Shown: positions 36,129 to 45,371 of the stretch, in pieces
Layout of the letters: every line of letters starts with the position of its first letter
Position numbering within the stretch: the stretch's first letter is position 1
Source: a virus
Strand: one strand, 5' to 3'
Length of the DNA stretch: 47,152 bases
Virus record (IMG/VR): IMGVR_UViG_3300031566_000075
Location: 1 to 47,152 of that record
Notes under the pieces: generated by a model
The model's input: the letters and a program-made list of their open reading frames with translations, nothing else
Told to the model about the DNA's origin: nothing
The model's database searches: none
Position numbers and translations under genes: made by a program

Positions 36129-39100
36129 ATTATTACCCTTAGGACCAAAACCACCCACACAGTTTGGGCCTCCTCCACCTGAACCTCCTGAGCTTGAATT
36201 TACTATTGAGGATTGGGAAAAGAAAGCCAAGGAACATATGGAGTCTGCCCAAGCCAGTGAGCAGAGGTTACAGGAACTTGCTGTCCAATATGCGGATTTG
36301 ACTCCGCCACCACATCCAATAAAAACATTAGTGCAGATGCTTGGTATAGTTACGGCTGGACAGGCCGCACAGGAGGCACAACAACGGCAGAGGTTGGCCA
36401 ACCAACTTAAAACTGAGATAGCCAATACCGAGTTGGCTGTAGAACGTGATGACTTCTATGCTAGGTTATACACCCAAGTTCCTATAGTAATTTCTAGTGG
36501 TGGTATGACCACAGCAGAGGAAGTATTATCCATACTAAAACCACCAGAAAACTTCACACCTGAGGAATTAGATGAGGTTGGAGATATTATTGGTAGTATG
36601 GTAGAGGCTTTAACTGGTGCTCCACAACTACCTGAACTTGCTGCCGAGGCTGAACCCGTAGAGTTACCTGGGTTGGTGGCTCCACCCACAATGATTGAGG
36701 CTCCACCAACAACTATCCACTCCCTAACTGTGGATGCAATAGTACGTTCTGTTACTGCTCCTACGGCTCCTCCCTCCGTCATGTCTGAGGAGGAGTGGGT
36801 TCAATTCATGATAGATAGTGGACAGATTAGTAGTAAGGCAGACTTAGATACCATAGAGTATTTGGAGGACCAAGCTGCATCTATTGTGGATGAATGGCAG
36901 GAACGCAGTAATATGCTGGATACATACAGGTCTGGTATAGCGGAAATGCCTGATTACAAATTGGTTGATGTATTGAAGGAGATGGTAGTTCAACCTGGTT
37001 TGGCTTTGATGGAAATTGCTGGTATGTACTTTGAGCATGTGTCTGCTCCGTTAGCTGGGTTGATATGGAAAGATGTATTCCGCATCCGAGATATAGATGT
37101 AGCCTACCAAAACTATAAGAAAACTGACTCCACCTGGCAAGCCCTAGGTCATGCTTGGGAGGAGTGGGATGCTCCAGGTGAAGGTGCCGCAGAGTGGATA
37201 TTGAAGTATATGCTTATGGAAGGACTTACTGACCCATTGACTTATGTTGGTTGGGGTATAGCCACCAGAATAACCAAACCTCTAGGCTCTGTAGGTAGAT
37301 GGGTAGGTTGGGCTGAACGTGGCATAGCTGAGGTTTTTGACCTTCCATTTGATATGATTAAGGGTATAGTAAGGAGACTACCCAAAACTGTTGGACAAAA
37401 TGCTACCATTGCCATGACCAAATCCCTACAATATGTAGATAAGGCCATGACCCAGCGTTTTGGTAAAGCTGTTTGGCAAATGACCATGAGGGAATGGGAT
37501 GAAGGTGCTGAGGCATTTGTAAAATATGCCCTAAAGAATCCACAGTTGGATAATGTAGCCGCACGGGCTGGGCGTGAACTCCTAAAACATGTTCCTGTAA
37601 CTGAGAGAGAGGTATTGTCGTGGGCAACCAGACTAGGTACTACACTTACTCCTGACCAGGTAACCAGACAGACTGTGGCTGCTGTTGACAATATATTTGA
37701 GGACTTTTTCTCCAAGGTTGGTGGTGGTAGAAAACTATTAACCAACAAAGAGGCAGCGGATGAATTAGTTAGAGTATTGGTGGGTAACTTTGATGATGCT
37801 ACCTCAGTGGTTGCAGGTAAGTTATTATTAGAGAGGAGCCGAGGTATCATCAATAAAGCCTTATCCTTCGGCCAATCTAAGACAACCTTCAGTGCCATGA
37901 GGCAGTTGGGTAGGAGTACAAGGAAACTCTTTATAGATGCGGAGGATAGTGTAGTAGCTTTGGCTATGAAAGAAATGGGTAGAACAGCCACACTACTTAC
38001 TAAGATTCCAATTAGAGTCCAGAGAGTTTGGGCAAATGGTATAGATAAGTGGATAGTCCGTCCCTTTGCTGAGTCCTATTTAACTTTTGCTTTATATGGT
38101 CCCATGAATGTGGTAGAGGATGTTATCCGAACCACACTAGGTGGAGTAATGCCTGGTGGTAAGAGTGGTGCAAATTTTGCTCGTAAGTGGGCTGGAGTAA
38201 GCTATGACCCAGCATTGGTTAGTGAAAGGTCTATCTCTGAAACCCTAGGTACCATAGCAGCCAAGGAGTCTGGTGAATGGAATAACTGGATTCTCCAACT
38301 TGGTGGATTAGCCAAAGGCTTTGGTGATAAGACCTTTGATATTTTGGTGAGGAAGCCAGGTCAAATTGGTATGGCTATGAGGACACATTTTGTGGACGCC
38401 AAGGCCACCCAGATACTAAAGCAGATTGGCGGAGACCAGATGGAGAGGTTAGCCCGTACTGGACCCGATAAGCTAATGGGTGTCACCAACAAACGTATAG
38501 TTAAAAACGTACAGCAGGTAGCTATGGAGCTAAAAATGAATGGGTTACCTGATGCTATCCGTGCTGCTACTGATGATTTCACTAGAGCCAAGATAATAAG
38601 GAGAGAGGTAGATGATATATTACTGGAGCACCCTGACCTACCTAGACCAGTCAGGGACTTTGTAATGAGGCAGAATGATGAAGGTGTGTTATTTCAAAGT
38701 GTTAGGAAAGTTCCAAACTGGGAGGGAGTCACATTTACGGATATTCCCACTAACCTAACTAGAAAGATTGAGGCTATGGTAGATAATCTACCAATAGATA
38801 TCAAGCTACGGGTAAAATCTATTAGTATAGATTCTACCATTATTGCTCCAGCCGTATGGCATCCAGATGGTAGTATTGTCTTTAGGAGTATTGATGATAT
38901 TACACCAGAGTTACTATACCATGAAATTTTCCATGATATAGCCTTTAGGGTTGGAGATAAGACACAATTTTGGGCTGATGCGGCTAGGTCTATTGGTTGG
39001 GATGAAACTGCTGATGAAATATTGGCTAAGGGTATTACTGGTGATATAGCTCTGCTTAGAGAACACCCCATGACAGGTATAGTTCTTAGTGAGGCCATGG

Positions 39101-42100
39101 CTGATAAGTTTGGTGATTATGCTCTTGGTAAAGAGGTTGGTACTAAGTGGTACAATTTCTTTTCTAAGCATTTCCCTAAGGTATCACGTCCTGAGGACTC
39201 TATAAATATAGTTACTAGGGAGGCTAGTTCTTTGCTCTTAGATGATTTTATAGCTTCACCAGAACGAGCTACAGCACAATACAAGCAGTTAGCAGACCTG
39301 CTAGTACAATTTGATGTACGCAATCCCCAAGAAATGGCCCAGCTTATCCAGTCCCTTAATCTTATGTCCTCCACATATGGAGCTACTCCTAAGCAGATTT
39401 TGGGTAGGGCTGTAGAAAGGACTAGGGGATTACCCTTTGCTGAGAGAAGGGTTGCTATGGATAAAGCCCTAGACTCTATTACCCTATTTACTGAGAGGGC
39501 TGGAGTTGATATAGACAGGGTGGTGCAAAAGATTAAGTTGGATATACCCAACATATATAAGGGTAATCAAGCCTATATATCCAGCTCCGAGAATCTCTTT
39601 AATCTCCAAACAGCCAAGAGACTAAGGGCTGGAGAACTAGGTGAGATGACAAATGCTTGGAGACATGACTTCTTTGCGGCTGCTAGTCCAGCAGACTTAA
39701 AGAGTTCCAGTTTCTGGGATGACTTCTCCCGTGAAATAAATGGTAGATACCATGCCAGCAATATTGAGATGGCTGACTTTGATGGTATGATTAAAAATGC
39801 CATAGATGACTTGGATATAGCAGGTGGACTCAAAGCCAGACAACGGCCAGCGATTAAAATTGTGGATAGAGAGTTGGCTCCAAATGATGTAGCCCAGTTA
39901 ATTGGTGCTAGAGGAGATGATATATCCAGAGGGTTGATGGATGTGATGACATCCCAAAATGATAAGGATATGTTTACCTCCTACGTGATGGCTCATGTTA
40001 AACCAGATGATATAGGATTCAGCAAGGAATCAATAGGTAGAGTATATGACCAGATAGCTCTGAGCCTCCAGGTAGACCCAAAGAATATGAGCTGGGTGGC
40101 TGGTAAGCAAATGGAACTAGAGGCTGTGAGAAGGGACTTACACTCCCTATATAATAGTAAGCTATTACCAGATGATGAGATAGTGGCTATTAGGAAATAT
40201 TTTAATGATACGGCTGATGCTGTGGATAATGTGATGTATGAGGTTGGTGATATTCCTCAGGGTTGGGAGATTATGTATAGAGGTTCCTTGAAGGGAGAGA
40301 AGGGACTTGCGAAGGGTGACTTTCCTGGAGTATTCCTTTCAACCAGTGAGGCTGGGGCTGCCCAATATGGGACTGCTAGGAGATATTATATAAAACCTGG
40401 TCAGAGAATTTTGGACTTGGATGATGACGTTGTTGGTGGATTAGCTGATGAGTTTGCTAGGCTAAACCCAGCTGAGGCTAGTTTAATGAAACTACCAGAT
40501 GACTTGTTCCTATTTCCTGACAAGAAGTGGGTTAGGTTTTTGGGAGATAAGGGCTATACCGGAACATCAGTCGGTGCTGATAGATTTATATTCAACCCTA
40601 AAGATGTTAGGGTTAGGCCACCAAAGGCCCCTGTCAAACGGTTGAAACCTGAATTTACCAATTACAATGACCTCCGACAACAGGCCATGGATGAAGCCCA
40701 CAAGTGGTACTATAAGGAATTCACCGACTACACCAATGCCAATGCCTTTGATGCTACCATGAAAAGTATCTATCCATTTTGGACATATGAGTCCCAAAGG
40801 TGGTTTTGGTTACCCCGTTCATTCATTCGTCATCCTGGCACCTTCACAGCCTTTGAACGTTGGCAAGATAATACTGATTATGGTTATGTCCATATCCCAG
40901 GAACCAGCGTTGACATCAATCCATTCAGAGGTACAATATATGGTACCATGTCCACTCGCCTAGCCAGGAGGGACTACCCAGAATACTATGACTCCCTAGG
41001 TGCAGCCGGAGATGTCATAGAGTTCAGTGACTTCCTCTCCCGTTATGGCTTCTACCCTGGTGCCCATATTGGAGTACCCCTAACCATACTTGGTGGTGTA
41101 GAAATGCAGTTTGGTGAGGCTATGCCATCCATCATCAAGACTCCACTAGATGTCCTTATAGCTACATTTCCTGATAATGAATCGGTAAGGTGGATATCAG
41201 ACCATCTATTTGGTGATAGGTTCAGAGACTACCTAACAATACTTCAAATAAATAGGCGTGGTGGAGATGGCTCCCTTATATTCTCCAAGACTAAAGAGGG
41301 TGTAGCCCTCACTGAGGAGGAAGAACAATTAGTAGCTGATGCTAGGAGAGAGGTAGGCTGGTACAGTGCAGGATTTGAGCAATTTGCCATGTTCCGTATG
41401 CGGACAGATGAGCAGTACCAGATGTATGAGGAAGCTAGTAAGGTCATAGAGGAAATGACTGGCTTCACCCCAGACCAGCAGGAGTGGCTAAGGCAACATG
41501 GTCACCGTCTCTGGGATATGGTAGGTGGTATGTCTCCCAGCGAGCAGGCTATATTACAAGAGATGGATTACTATAAATGGGTTGGACAAATCAGACCACT
41601 CCTTCCCGGTAAGCAACAGGAAATACTTAACAAGATAGAGGTAGCCTGGAACCAAGTAGAGAAATATGGAGACCAGGTACAAACCACCAAACTCCAGCTA
41701 CAGAGAGAATTTCTATCAGGACAACGTGGGCCAGATGACTACCTATCTCAGCTATTGGATACTTACAATAAGCAGGGTGAATTTATAGATAATAAGATTG
41801 AGGAATATCCCCTCATGGATTTGGATAACCGTGCCGAATATTATAAGAAATACGGACAACCTCAGCCAGTCCTACACCCAATGAGGGAATTGATTAACCT
41901 TTACTTCTCCATAGAATTGTTGGAGATAACTGACCCTGAAACAGGAGAAAAGCATAGAGACTGGGATAACTTCTGGGCCCAGAGACAGGCCATTGAGGAT
42001 GCTATACCTGATGAGTTTAGGTCAGAGTGGGATGACTTCATCTCTAGGAACTCCACCCGCCTAGAGCAAATCAGGAGAGATGTATCCTCCACCTATTTCC

Positions 42101-42426
42101 GAACCTATAACAAAATCTGGGAGAAGATACTATCCACCTACAGTGATGAGGAACAGGCACTTGTTAATGAGTACCTATACCTTGAACGGACTGGACAGCA
42201 GTTAGATAGACAGGCCCAAATCAAGGCCACCATAAGTGCCAAAACCAACAATATGCTTATATCCAGTTTCCGCTCCGAAGTATCAGATGCCAAACAAGCT
42301 CTTAGGTATGCTAACCCACACCTAGATGCCTGGTTATTCTATTGGGGGCGAGTTTCAACGTTTGTAACACCACAGGCCGAGGAAACCTACAAACAAATAG
42401 CAGCCGATACTGGTAGACAAATATAA
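36121..42426 (+). CDS. Giant polyvalent virion protein with zincin motif
   Basis: Start set at GTG 36121, five bases after AAGGAGG; about 2,101 residues. N-terminal 250 residues are Pro-rich and coiled-coil-like. Around residue 934-938 is LLYHEIFHDIA, an HExxH zinc-protease motif, with a possible third ligand in EAMAD (E991). Residues about 1385-1445 (MYRGSLKGEKG, GVFLSTSEAGAAQYG) resemble an ADP-ribosyltransferase-like fold. Residues about 1551-1600 (YPFWTYESQRWFWLPRSF) and a long helical C terminus match modules of phage polyvalent or internal virion proteins. Following the portal, it is probably carried in the head and ejected into the host, as T7 and N4 internal proteins are. Confidence 0.65.
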   Translation: MPRLLPLGPKPPTQFGPPPPEPPELEFTIEDWEKKAKEHMESAQASEQRLQELAVQYADLTPPPHPIKTLVQMLGIVTAGQAAQEAQQRQRLANQLKTEIANTELAVERDDFYARLYTQVPIVISSGGMTTAEEVLSILKPPENFTPEELDEVGDIIGSMVEALTGAPQLPELAAEAEPVELPGLVAPPTMIEAPPTTIHSLTVDAIVRSVTAPTAPPSVMSEEEWVQFMIDSGQISSKADLDTIEYLEDQAASIVDEWQERSNMLDTYRSGIAEMPDYKLVDVLKEMVVQPGLALMEIAGMYFEHVSAPLAGLIWKDVFRIRDIDVAYQNYKKTDSTWQALGHAWEEWDAPGEGAAEWILKYMLMEGLTDPLTYVGWGIATRITKPLGSVGRWVGWAERGIAEVFDLPFDMIKGIVRRLPKTVGQNATIAMTKSLQYVDKAMTQRFGKAVWQMTMREWDEGAEAFVKYALKNPQLDNVAARAGRELLKHVPVTEREVLSWATRLGTTLTPDQVTRQTVAAVDNIFEDFFSKVGGGRKLLTNKEAADELVRVLVGNFDDATSVVAGKLLLERSRGIINKALSFGQSKTTFSAMRQLGRSTRKLFIDAEDSVVALAMKEMGRTATLLTKIPIRVQRVWANGIDKWIVRPFAESYLTFALYGPMNVVEDVIRTTLGGVMPGGKSGANFARKWAGVSYDPALVSERSISETLGTIAAKESGEWNNWILQLGGLAKGFGDKTFDILVRKPGQIGMAMRTHFVDAKATQILKQIGGDQMERLARTGPDKLMGVTNKRIVKNVQQVAMELKMNGLPDAIRAATDDFTRAKIIRREVDDILLEHPDLPRPVRDFVMRQNDEGVLFQSVRKVPNWEGVTFTDIPTNLTRKIEAMVDNLPIDIKLRVKSISIDSTIIAPAVWHPDGSIVFRSIDDITPELLYHEIFHDIAFRVGDKTQFWADAARSIGWDETADEILAKGITGDIALLREHPMTGIVLSEAMADKFGDYALGKEVGTKWYNFFSKHFPKVSRPEDSINIVTREASSLLLDDFIASPERATAQYKQLADLLVQFDVRNPQEMAQLIQSLNLMSSTYGATPKQILGRAVERTRGLPFAERRVAMDKALDSITLFTERAGVDIDRVVQKIKLDIPNIYKGNQAYISSSENLFNLQTAKRLRAGELGEMTNAWRHDFFAAASPADLKSSSFWDDFSREINGRYHASNIEMADFDGMIKNAIDDLDIAGGLKARQRPAIKIVDRELAPNDVAQLIGARGDDISRGLMDVMTSQNDKDMFTSYVMAHVKPDDIGFSKESIGRVYDQIALSLQVDPKNMSWVAGKQMELEAVRRDLHSLYNSKLLPDDEIVAIRKYFNDTADAVDNVMYEVGDIPQGWEIMYRGSLKGEKGLAKGDFPGVFLSTSEAGAAQYGTARRYYIKPGQRILDLDDDVVGGLADEFARLNPAEASLMKLPDDLFLFPDKKWVRFLGDKGYTGTSVGADRFIFNPKDVRVRPPKAPVKRLKPEFTNYNDLRQQAMDEAHKWYYKEFTDYTNANAFDATMKSIYPFWTYESQRWFWLPRSFIRHPGTFTAFERWQDNTDYGYVHIPGTSVDINPFRGTIYGTMSTRLARRDYPEYYDSLGAAGDVIEFSDFLSRYGFYPGAHIGVPLTILGGVEMQFGEAMPSIIKTPLDVLIATFPDNESVRWISDHLFGDRFRDYLTILQINRRGGDGSLIFSKTKEGVALTEEEEQLVADARREVGWYSAGFEQFAMFRMRTDEQYQMYEEASKVIEEMTGFTPDQQEWLRQHGHRLWDMVGGMSPSEQAILQEMDYYKWVGQIRPLLPGKQQEILNKIEVAWNQVEKYGDQVQTTKLQLQREFLSGQRGPDDYLSQLLDTYNKQGEFIDNKIEEYPLMDLDNRAEYYKKYGQPQPVLHPMRELINLYFSIELLEITDPETGEKHRDWDNFWAQRQAIEDAIPDEFRSEWDDFISRNSTRLEQIRRDVSSTYFRTYNKIWEKILSTYSDEEQALVNEYLYLERTGQQLDRQAQIKATISAKTNNMLISSFRSEVSDAKQALRYANPHLDAWLFYWGRVSTFVTPQAEETYKQIAADTGRQI

Positions 42427-42476
42427 ATTATGTTATATAAATATAGGTAGATATAAAATATATTTTTATATTATAC

Positions 42477-42505
42477 TTGACAAGTTATGTAAAGTGTGAT
42501 AATAT
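42477..42505 (+). promoter_or_regulatory. Rightward promoter for scaffold and capsid
   Basis: TTGACA (42477-42482), 17-bp spacer, TAATAT (42500-42505), after 50 bases of almost pure A/T (42427-42476). The motif TTATGTAAAG sits in the spacer at 42485-42494, as in the 29.28-kb promoter. The scaffold ATG is 20 bases past the -10 with a strong GTAGGAGG site. Gives extra transcription of the most abundant virion proteins. Confidence 0.8.
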
Positions 42506-42525
42506 TTATGGTAGGAGGTTATACA

Positions 42526-43110
42526 ATGACTATTGAAGCTCAGGCTGGAGACATCGCCCAGGATGGTTCTGTCACAATCAAGGTGGACGGTAAGAACGTC
42601 AAGTTTGTGAAGGAATCGGATTTAGGTGCTGTCAAAAGTGCTTCTGATGGTAAGGATACAGAAATCAGTAAACTCCAGGCAAACCTAGCTACAGCCAACA
42701 CCAAATATGATACTGAACACCAGACCGTACTACAGGAGCGGGCCGCCAAGGAGACGGCTGAGAAGGACAGCAGGGAGAGTGCCACCCTCAAAGCGAAGGT
42801 GGAAGAGCTAACAACCAAAGTGGCCGACCTTACTAAGGTTGGTGGTGAGCATGCAAATAAGCTCACCGAACAGACCCGCTCTAGGCTTATCACCGGATAC
42901 AAGATAGATGCGGAGAAGATAAAGGATATGGCTCTTGAAGATTTGGAAAGGACTGAAGCAAATCTTATTCTGGTAGGTGCAAAACCTACACCAGCTAATT
43001 ATGATGGGAAGGGAGCAGGAGGAGAAGGAAGTCCCCAAAGCCTGGAGGGTAAGAGCCCACTAGCTCTTGCCGTGATGGGTTATGAGGAATCTAACAAGAG
43101 CAAGAAATAA
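42526..43110 (+). CDS. Scaffolding protein
   Basis: Start at ATG 42526 after GTAGGAGG; the longer frame from GTG 42496 overlaps the promoter -10 and is rejected. 194 residues, acidic, with a coiled-coil centre (KLQANLATANTKYDTEHQTV, KVEELTTKVADLT) and a C-terminal basic end (YEESNKSKK) that could contact the capsid. Position just before the capsid gene and this composition are typical of phage scaffolds. Confidence 0.8.
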   Translation: MTIEAQAGDIAQDGSVTIKVDGKNVKFVKESDLGAVKSASDGKDTEISKLQANLATANTKYDTEHQTVLQERAAKETAEKDSRESATLKAKVEELTTKVADLTKVGGEHANKLTEQTRSRLITGYKIDAEKIKDMALEDLERTEANLILVGAKPTPANYDGKGAGGEGSPQSLEGKSPLALAVMGYEESNKSKK

Positions 43111-43123
43111 GGAGGATTAACTA

Positions 43124-44122
43124 ATGGCTGGAGAATTTACTCTAGTTGAGTTATCTAAAATTGAGACCGATACTTTAAGGAAGTCGGTCATAGATACCCT
43201 GTTGATGGAATCCAACATAATGCAGATAGTGCCGTGGGAAACCATTGGTGCCTTAGCTACAACTATAGTCAGGATGGGTACCCTGCCCAGTGTAGGTTTC
43301 CGTAAAATTAACGAGGGCTATGCGATTGGTACAGCGGCTCTGGAGCAGAAGGTTGAGAATATCTCCCTGATGGGCGCCTACTTTGACACCGATAAAGCCA
43401 TCGCCAGGGCAAAGAATACTATTGCCAATGCAAGGGCAATCACCCAGCTCATGATGACCAAGGCTATTGCCTACAAGTTCAACGACAAGTTTATCAATGG
43501 TAATCCGGAGAGTGACCCTGAGGAATTCAAGGGAATGAAAGAAAGGGTCAACGACATCTATGACGAGGGCTACACCGGCCAAATGGTTGCCTGTGTCAAT
43601 GTTAGCACTGGTGCCAATACTGGTTTCCTATACAACGATACAGCCGGACATGAGTTCCTAAATAACTTTGATAAGGGAATTTATGGTGTCAAGGGACACA
43701 ACCCTGATTTTGCATTGATGAACTCCAAATCACTTCTGGCTATTCGGGCACTCCTAAGGAGACTGAAGTTGCTGGATAACACCAAGGACATGTTTGACCG
43801 GGTGATTGATATGTACCAGAATGTTGCCATGGTTGACATTGGTGTGAAGGCCGACCAGTCTACCGAGATTATCCTGAATAGCGAAACCGCTGCTGGTGCG
43901 GCAACTGGTGATGACCTTACCTCCATCTACCTTGTGAAGTTTGGTATTGGTGAGTTTGTCTGGGGTCTCCAGGAGTATCCGATGGAAGTTACTGATAAGG
44001 GTGAACTGGAAGACAAACCAATCTACCGCACCGAGATGGACTGGCCGGTAGGTCTAGCAAATGCTGACCCGTATTCCATAGTTCGTATGCATGGTGTAAC
44101 ACCTAATTCGGATGCGAGTTAA
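43124..44122 (+). CDS. Major capsid protein (HK97-like)
   Basis: 332 residues, RBS AAGGAGG. N-terminal helix (LSKIETDTLRKSVIDTLLME), a DTDKAIARAKNTIANARAIT spine helix, then beta strands and a C-terminal PIYRTEMDWPVGL. Order and length fit HK97-fold capsid proteins of the short group without a large delta domain. Codons are more C-ending than in neighbours, as expected for a highly expressed gene. Located between the scaffold and decoration genes. Confidence 0.8.
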   Translation: MAGEFTLVELSKIETDTLRKSVIDTLLMESNIMQIVPWETIGALATTIVRMGTLPSVGFRKINEGYAIGTAALEQKVENISLMGAYFDTDKAIARAKNTIANARAITQLMMTKAIAYKFNDKFINGNPESDPEEFKGMKERVNDIYDEGYTGQMVACVNVSTGANTGFLYNDTAGHEFLNNFDKGIYGVKGHNPDFALMNSKSLLAIRALLRRLKLLDNTKDMFDRVIDMYQNVAMVDIGVKADQSTEIILNSETAAGAATGDDLTSIYLVKFGIGEFVWGLQEYPMEVTDKGELEDKPIYRTEMDWPVGLANADPYSIVRMHGVTPNSDAS

Positions 44123-44157
44123 GGGTGGTGGATGAAATGCGTAAAGGAGGAAGATAA

Positions 44158-44883
44158 ATGCCTTATGATGCAAACCTAGTTTTACGAGGAAAGTACGGTG
44201 CTACCGTGGCTGCGGCAGCGTATGTGGACTTAGACTCCAGTGATGCTGCGGCTACGGGTCTTGCAGTTGCCTCCACCGTTTCCTTTAATGATGACGGCAA
44301 CAGTGTGGTTGATTTGGGTGACCACGGTACTGGACCACTTGGCATGGACTGTATAATAATCCAACATGACCAGGCTACATCCTACACAAATTATGCCGAT
44401 TATGTGATTGAGGATTCAGACCACCTAGCTGGTGGTTGGCAGTCCTTACTTACATTCCCACGGGTATATGCTTACATAATAGAGCTAACCCTTACCTGCA
44501 CTACAGCTTATGTTCCATCAACCGATATTGGCCAGGTAGCCACAGAGACTTCTGATGTTGGAGTAATCCGTGCAATTAGCCGGAAACTGCTAACTGTTGG
44601 TGGAATTGGTAAGCTATTTGTAGAAATGCAGGGTTCTGGAGACCTCTATGACACCGCCGACCAAGCGGTAACAACCACAACTGGAACTGGTGCAGGTACC
44701 ATGATTGGTGTAGGCAGAGTTCCTAACTGGTCGTCTGGCGGATTGACTATGGTTCGTAGGTTCTCCACACCCAAACGATACATCAGACTTGGTGCTGATG
44801 CTCCTAATGGTGGGAACTTTGGTGACGTAGATGTCCTGGTCACCGGCTCCCAACACAATCATGTCAATAACCTATACAGATAA
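44158..44883 (+). CDS. Head decoration-like protein, copy A1
   Basis: 241 residues, RBS AAAGGAGG. Starts MPYDANLVLRGKYGATVAAA, has DLGDHGTGPLGMDCIIIQ in the first half and TMVRRFSTPKRYIRLG near the end. The layout (short start, VDLG...G-GPL, late RYIR-- strand pair) recalls Bbp16-type capsid-stabilising proteins. It directly follows the major capsid gene. The incomplete copy at the left end (1-471) is its paralogue. Confidence 0.7.
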   Translation: MPYDANLVLRGKYGATVAAAAYVDLDSSDAAATGLAVASTVSFNDDGNSVVDLGDHGTGPLGMDCIIIQHDQATSYTNYADYVIEDSDHLAGGWQSLLTFPRVYAYIIELTLTCTTAYVPSTDIGQVATETSDVGVIRAISRKLLTVGGIGKLFVEMQGSGDLYDTADQAVTTTTGTGAGTMIGVGRVPNWSSGGLTMVRRFSTPKRYIRLGADAPNGGNFGDVDVLVTGSQHNHVNNLYR

Positions 44884-44894
44884 GGAGGAATAAA

Positions 44895-45356
44895 ATGCCT
44901 TTTGACGCTAATTTAGTTTTAGCCGATACAACCGCTGATTGGACTTATGCCAACCTTGTCACTCCCAATACCTATGGCACTCCAACCAGCACAACCAAAA
45001 ATGCTGGAGGCTTCGTAGTCATTGATACCTTGGCATTGGGTGGACTAGCAGCCAAGGGTATGTGTGCGGTATTTATTGCGGACGAAACAGCCAACGCTGC
45101 TGGTGACGCACTTACCCTAATAATTGAGGGTAGCGATGCCTCAGACTTTTCATCTGGACTAGAAGCTCTAGCAGCCTTTGGTGTGGACGGTGCAGTTGGC
45201 TCAGGTATCATAGACGGTGATGAGACACCATGTACCATAGTGAGGCTCTTCTCAACCAACAGACGGTACATCCGATGCAAAGCCACTGTCACTTCCGATG
45301 ATGACTTCCACACTTGTCAAGTATTCTTGGCTCCATGGGGATATGTAACACTATAA
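44895..45356 (+). CDS. Head decoration-like protein, copy A2
   Basis: 153 residues, RBS AAGGAGG identical in position to copy B2. Begins MPFDANLVLADTTADWTYAN and ends APWGYVTL, with GVDGAVGSGIIDGDETPCTI in the middle. Paralogous to 483-938; the sequences are closest at both ends and in this block, and differ in the 40-60 segment. Confidence 0.75.
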   Translation: MPFDANLVLADTTADWTYANLVTPNTYGTPTSTTKNAGGFVVIDTLALGGLAAKGMCAVFIADETANAAGDALTLIIEGSDASDFSSGLEALAAFGVDGAVGSGIIDGDETPCTIVRLFSTNRRYIRCKATVTSDDDFHTCQVFLAPWGYVTL

Positions 45357-45371
45357 AGGAGGAGGATTAAC

